A stretch of DNA of 14,611 nt, taken from positions 1-14,611 of the forward strand of contig JAEZBW010000108.1 in assembly GCA_023426765.1 (NCBI GenBank), in the 5' to 3' direction. The DNA comes from Bacillota bacterium. Its GTDB lineage: Bacteria > Bacillota > Clostridia > DSM-8532. Below the pieces are notes generated by a model, which made no database searches, had not been told where the DNA came from, and worked only from the letters and a program-made list of their open reading frames with translations. A program made the translations under genes and the position numbers. Shown here one piece after another: positions 14,164 to 14,611 of this stretch (position 1 is its first letter; the number at the start of each line of letters is the position of its first letter).

Positions 14164-14611
14164 AAGGATCACGCTTTTTACCATTTGGTCCACGGGCATG
14201 TCGGAGGGGAGCAATGCGTAGTGGACGCCCCACTTTTTGCATTGTTCCCTGATGTTTGTCAGAAAATGTTTCAGGTTGTTCTCATAGGCGTTCATTAAGG
14301 AACCTGAAACAGTCACTTCCATCCTATGTCCGGTTTCACTGTCGATCAGTTCCAATGCGCCCGTAATCTCAGGAGCAAGCTCCTCTCTGGACAGGATATG
14401 GCACAGAAAAACTTCCTGCCGCCGGTATTTTAAATATTTCAGGCTCTCATCCAGACCTTCTTCCATCAGCCCGTCGGTGATGACCACACTGATTCCCCGA
14501 CCGGCTTTCCATTCCATTTTGCGAAGCGCTTCGGCAAAACTGCTTTTACCGGCGTTTTCAAGCCCCTCCAGCAGATTCACCACTTCCATAAAGGCCGCCT
14601 GGGTGCGGAAC
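14161..14611 (-). CDS. DUF58 domain-containing protein, C-terminal part (cut by the window edge)
   Basis: 149 codons of a gene that stays open to the right edge (upstream of the in-frame Met the frame reads F-R-T-Q-A-A-F). The sequence GISVVITDG, LKYRRQEVFLCHILSREEL and ELIDSETGHRMEV is the C-terminal half of a DUF58 protein, which has a VWA-like fold; its usual LP-x-Y-G-E-type N-terminal half is outside. DUF58 genes stand directly after moxR and before BatA/VWA genes, as here, so moxR is expected to the right. The last residues K-S-V-I-L are followed by a TGA that belongs to the repeat cluster, so the original C-terminus may have been altered slightly. Confidence 0.85.
   Translation of the reverse strand, partial: FRTQAAFMEVVNLLEGLENAGKSSFAEALRKMEWKAGRGISVVITDGLMEEGLDESLKYLKYRRQEVFLCHILSREELAPEITGALELIDSETGHRMEVTVSGSLMNAYENNLKHFLTNIREQCKKWGVHYALLPSDMPVDQMVKSVIL

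Overview
The window looks like chromosomal DNA from an anaerobic Firmicute, most likely class Clostridia. The grounds are strong AAGGAGG-type ribosome binding sites, several TTG/GTG starts, TTGACA/TATAAT-type promoters (two with an extended -10), U-tract terminators, and the gene families present. Base composition is intermediate by eye. Genus is not assignable from sequence alone. I see no rRNA, tRNA, CRISPR array, transposase, integrase or phage gene.

Layout, left to right. (1) 1-1041, minus strand: an autoregulated TTG-start MarR regulator translationally coupled to a small flavin/PNPOx-fold protein, with a possible further gene running off the left edge. (2) 1195-3233: monocistronic glutamine-dependent NAD+ synthetase (nadE) with its own extended -10 promoter and terminator. 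(3) 3302-4622: a P-loop protein with an internally duplicated ATPase half whose second Walker A is eroded; its start is reassigned here to an internal GTG, and a perfect DnaA-box 9-mer lies in its promoter. (4) 4691-6256: a two-gene minus-strand operon, a second PNPOx-fold protein followed by a Cys-rich (DUF3795-like) domain fused to an S51-type Ser hydrolase/GATase1-like domain; a degenerate 31-bp tandem hairpin array follows it. (5) 6257-8267, plus strand: oligoendopeptidase F (pepF), whose terminator is built into its last codons. (6) 8284-9212, plus strand: a lipoprotein of unknown function with its own promoter. (7) 9210-9372: a convergent intergenic region packed with repeats (10-bp duplication, long REP-like hairpin, four 24-bp tandem units). 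(8) 9394-14611, minus strand: end of a DUF58 gene, a BatA-like VWA membrane protein and a large double-VWA membrane protein, the standard gene order of a MoxR/DUF58/VWA cluster whose MoxR ATPase would lie beyond the right edge. A four-unit REP-like cluster separates DUF58 from the VWA genes.

The coding content is mostly housekeeping or widely distributed accessory genes. The least explained material is the three different intergenic repeat systems, the Cys-rich/S51 fusion next to a PNPOx protein, and the P-loop protein with a dead second site. I found no clear evidence of a wholly new system. The repeats and the S51 fusion operon are the best leads.
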